Shown here in pieces: positions 21,790 through 23,347 of a DNA stretch of 23,347 nt (positions within the stretch are counted from its first letter, which is position 1; each line of letters begins with the position of its first letter). A program made the translations under genes and the position numbers. Source of the stretch: Betaproteobacteria bacterium UBA5582 (GTDB taxonomy: Bacteria > Pseudomonadota > Gammaproteobacteria > Burkholderiales > Rhodocyclaceae); assembly GCA_002425245.1 (NCBI GenBank), contig DILW01000137.1, forward strand, positions 4,269-27,615. The letters are read 5' to 3'. The notes beneath the pieces are model-generated. The model was not told the origin of the DNA, did not search any database, and worked only from the letters and a program-made list of their open reading frames with translations.

Positions 21790-23347
21790 TCAGCCGGTCA
21801 GCGGCTTGACCACGCGCTTCACCGCAGTGTCGTCCGGGTGCGGGTGGATGGTGAAGCCGAGACTGCTCATCAGGCGGAACATCTTGCTGTTGGTCGACAG
21901 CACGTCACCGACCACGGCGCGGTAGCCCTTGCTGCGGGCGCAGTCGATCAGGGCGGTCATCAGCTTGCGGCCGACGCCGCACTTCTGCCAGTCGTCGCCG
22001 ACCGCCAGGGCGAATTCGACCGATTCGCCGTCCGGGTTGAGGACGTAGCGGGCCACGCCGATCTGGTACTCCTTGCCGGTTTCGTCGTGGGGGATGGTGG
22101 CGACCAGCGCCATTTCCCGGTCGTAGTCGATTTGCGTGAAGCGCACCAGCATGGTCTGCGTCAGTTCGCGCAGGGTGTCCATGAAGCGGTAATAGCGCGA
22201 TTCGTCGGACATGTTCTTGACGAACTCCTGCTCCAGCTCGGCATCTTCGGGACGGATCGGGCGAATGGTGACGATCTTGCCGTCGTTCATCTGCCATTCC
22301 TGAATGAGATGCACCGGGTAGGGGTAGATCGCCATGTGCGCGTAGCGGTCGCCACTGCTGTTGGCAGCGTGGTCGATGACGATGCGGGCGTCGGCAGCGA
22401 TGGCGCCGTGCTCGTCGACGATCAGCGGGTTGAGGTCCATCTCGATGATCCACGGCAGTTCGCAGACCATTTCCGAGATGCAGAGCAGAACTTCCTTGAG
22501 CGCCTCGCGGTCGACCGGCGGCATGTTGTGGAACTGGTCGAGGATCTTGGCGGTACGCGTCGAGTCGATCAGGTCCTTGGCCAGGAACTTGTTGAGCGGC
22601 GGCAGGGCGACCGAGCGGTCGCTGAAGATCTCGTTGTCGAAACCGCCGGCACCGAAGGTGATGACCGGCCCGAAGATCGGGTCGCGCAGCACGCCGATCA
22701 TGATCTCGCGGCCGTGCGGACGGGACAGGAAGGGCTCGATCGAGACGCCGTTGATGCGGGCGTTCGGGTTACGCTTCTGCACGGTATCGATGATGTCGTG
22801 ATAGGCGTTGCGTACCGACGGCGCATTCTGGATGTTGAGGCGGACGCCGCCGGCGTCGGACTTGTGCGGCAGGTCCGGCGAGTCGACCTTCATGGCCACC
22901 GGGAAACCGATCTGCTCGGCCAGCAGCAGGGCTTCGGTGGCGGTACGGGCGACCATGGTCTGAGCGACCGGCACCTTGAAGGCGCGCAGGATGGCCTTCG
23001 ATTCCATTTCCGAGAGCACCTTGCGCCGTTCGGCGAGCAGCGCCTCGATCAGCATCTTGGCGCCTTCGGCTTCCGGCCGGCCATGCTGGCGGGTCGGCTC
23101 AGGCGTTTGCAGCAGCAGCTTCTGGTTACGGTAGTACTTGGAGATGTGGTGGAACAGCTCGATCGCCGTTTCCGGCATGCGGAAGGCCGGGATGCCGGAG
23201 TCTTCGAGCAGCTTGCGCGATTCGGCGACCTGGGCTTCGCCCATCCAGCAGCAGATGATGCGGCGGTTGAGCTTGTCCGAGATCGAGATGATGGCCTGGG
23301 CCACGCCCATCGGGTCGGTCATCGCCTGCGGCGAGAGCATGACCAGG
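21790..23347 (-). CDS. Acyl-CoA-synthetase(NDP)-like/GNAT acetyltransferase fusion, Pat-like (5' end beyond window)
   Basis: The frame is open through the right edge, so the N-terminus, with the CoA-binding domain, is missing; at least 518 residues are present. The first part reads as the end of the succinyl-CoA-synthetase-like flavodoxin domain (LSPQAMTDP, CCWMG). An ATP-grasp domain follows, with VAMKVDSPDLPHKSDAGGVRLNI and ITFGAGG, and then EMDLNPLIVDEHG. The last 160 residues form a GNAT domain (IRPIRPEDAELEQEFV, then the acetyl-CoA loop QKCGVGRKLMTALI). This is the domain order of Pat/YfiQ-type protein lysine acetyltransferases, about 890 aa when complete, which regulate acetyl-CoA synthetase and other enzymes. 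The ATG near 23340 is internal, not the real start. Confidence 0.9.
   Translation of the reverse strand, partial: LVMLSPQAMTDPMGVAQAIISISDKLNRRIICCWMGEAQVAESRKLLEDSGIPAFRMPETAIELFHHISKYYRNQKLLLQTPEPTRQHGRPEAEGAKMLIEALLAERRKVLSEMESKAILRAFKVPVAQTMVARTATEALLLAEQIGFPVAMKVDSPDLPHKSDAGGVRLNIQNAPSVRNAYHDIIDTVQKRNPNARINGVSIEPFLSRPHGREIMIGVLRDPIFGPVITFGAGGFDNEIFSDRSVALPPLNKFLAKDLIDSTRTAKILDQFHNMPPVDREALKEVLLCISEMVCELPWIIEMDLNPLIVDEHGAIAADARIVIDHAANSSGDRYAHMAIYPYPVHLIQEWQMNDGKIVTIRPIRPEDAELEQEFVKNMSDESRYYRFMDTLRELTQTMLVRFTQIDYDREMALVATIPHDETGKEYQIGVARYVLNPDGESVEFALAVGDDWQKCGVGRKLMTALIDCARSKGYRAVVGDVLSTNSKMFRLMSSLGFTIHPHPDDTAVKRVVKPLTG

Overview
The window looks like chromosomal DNA of a respiratory betaproteobacterium, most likely Rhodocyclales (Dechloromonas/Azonexus-like). 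That is inferred from the gene content: a DUF3460 protein, a bc1-type Rieske protein, cytochrome bd, a tetrathionate-reductase-family octaheme cytochrome c with a cytochrome b partner, sigma-54 control, and high-GC genes with strong AGGAG-type ribosome sites. No 16S or other taxonomic marker is present, so the genus is a guess.

Region 1 (1-4400, mostly minus strand) is accessory DNA and reads as less GC-biased than the rest. It holds a tightly overlapping operon of three genes: a ParB/sulfiredoxin-fold protein (3199-2051), a 330-aa protein of unknown family with a possible nuclease-like centre (2054-1062), and a second ParB/sulfiredoxin-fold protein running off the left edge (1069 to 1). This cassette is the best candidate for an undescribed system in the window. 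Behind it lie debris: a Schlafen/AlbA-type regulator fragment, a ribbon-helix-helix (CopG-like) gene, and a VapC toxin fragment without its N-terminus.

Region 2 (4400-10550, plus strand) starts with a palindrome-rich regulatory region that resembles a Zur-type operator. It leads into a TonB-dependent receptor, a DUF1624/HGSNAT-like membrane acyltransferase and a DUF4198 periplasmic protein, probably one uptake operon. An orphan hypothetical gene and a lipoprotein MsrA-thioredoxin-MsrB fusion follow.

Region 3 (10550-16775) is a minus-strand respiratory operon, cydA-cydB-Rieske-cydX-NifX/NafY-like-DUF6858-like-small protein. It is divergent from a sigma-54 activator with a cysteine-bearing PAS domain. 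The gap between them holds a near-consensus sigma-54 promoter pointing at cydA and a cluster of TGGCAG-type repeats placed like activator sites. This suggests a locally controlled cytochrome bd module with an unusual embedded Rieske protein.

Region 4 (16800-23347) has ahpF (no ahpC next to it), a small secreted protein, a two-gene octaheme cytochrome c/cytochrome b operon, a DUF3460 gene, and the C-terminal part of an acyl-CoA-synthetase-like/GNAT fusion cut by the right edge. Intrinsic terminators separate these units. No rRNA, tRNA, CRISPR array or insertion sequence was recognised.
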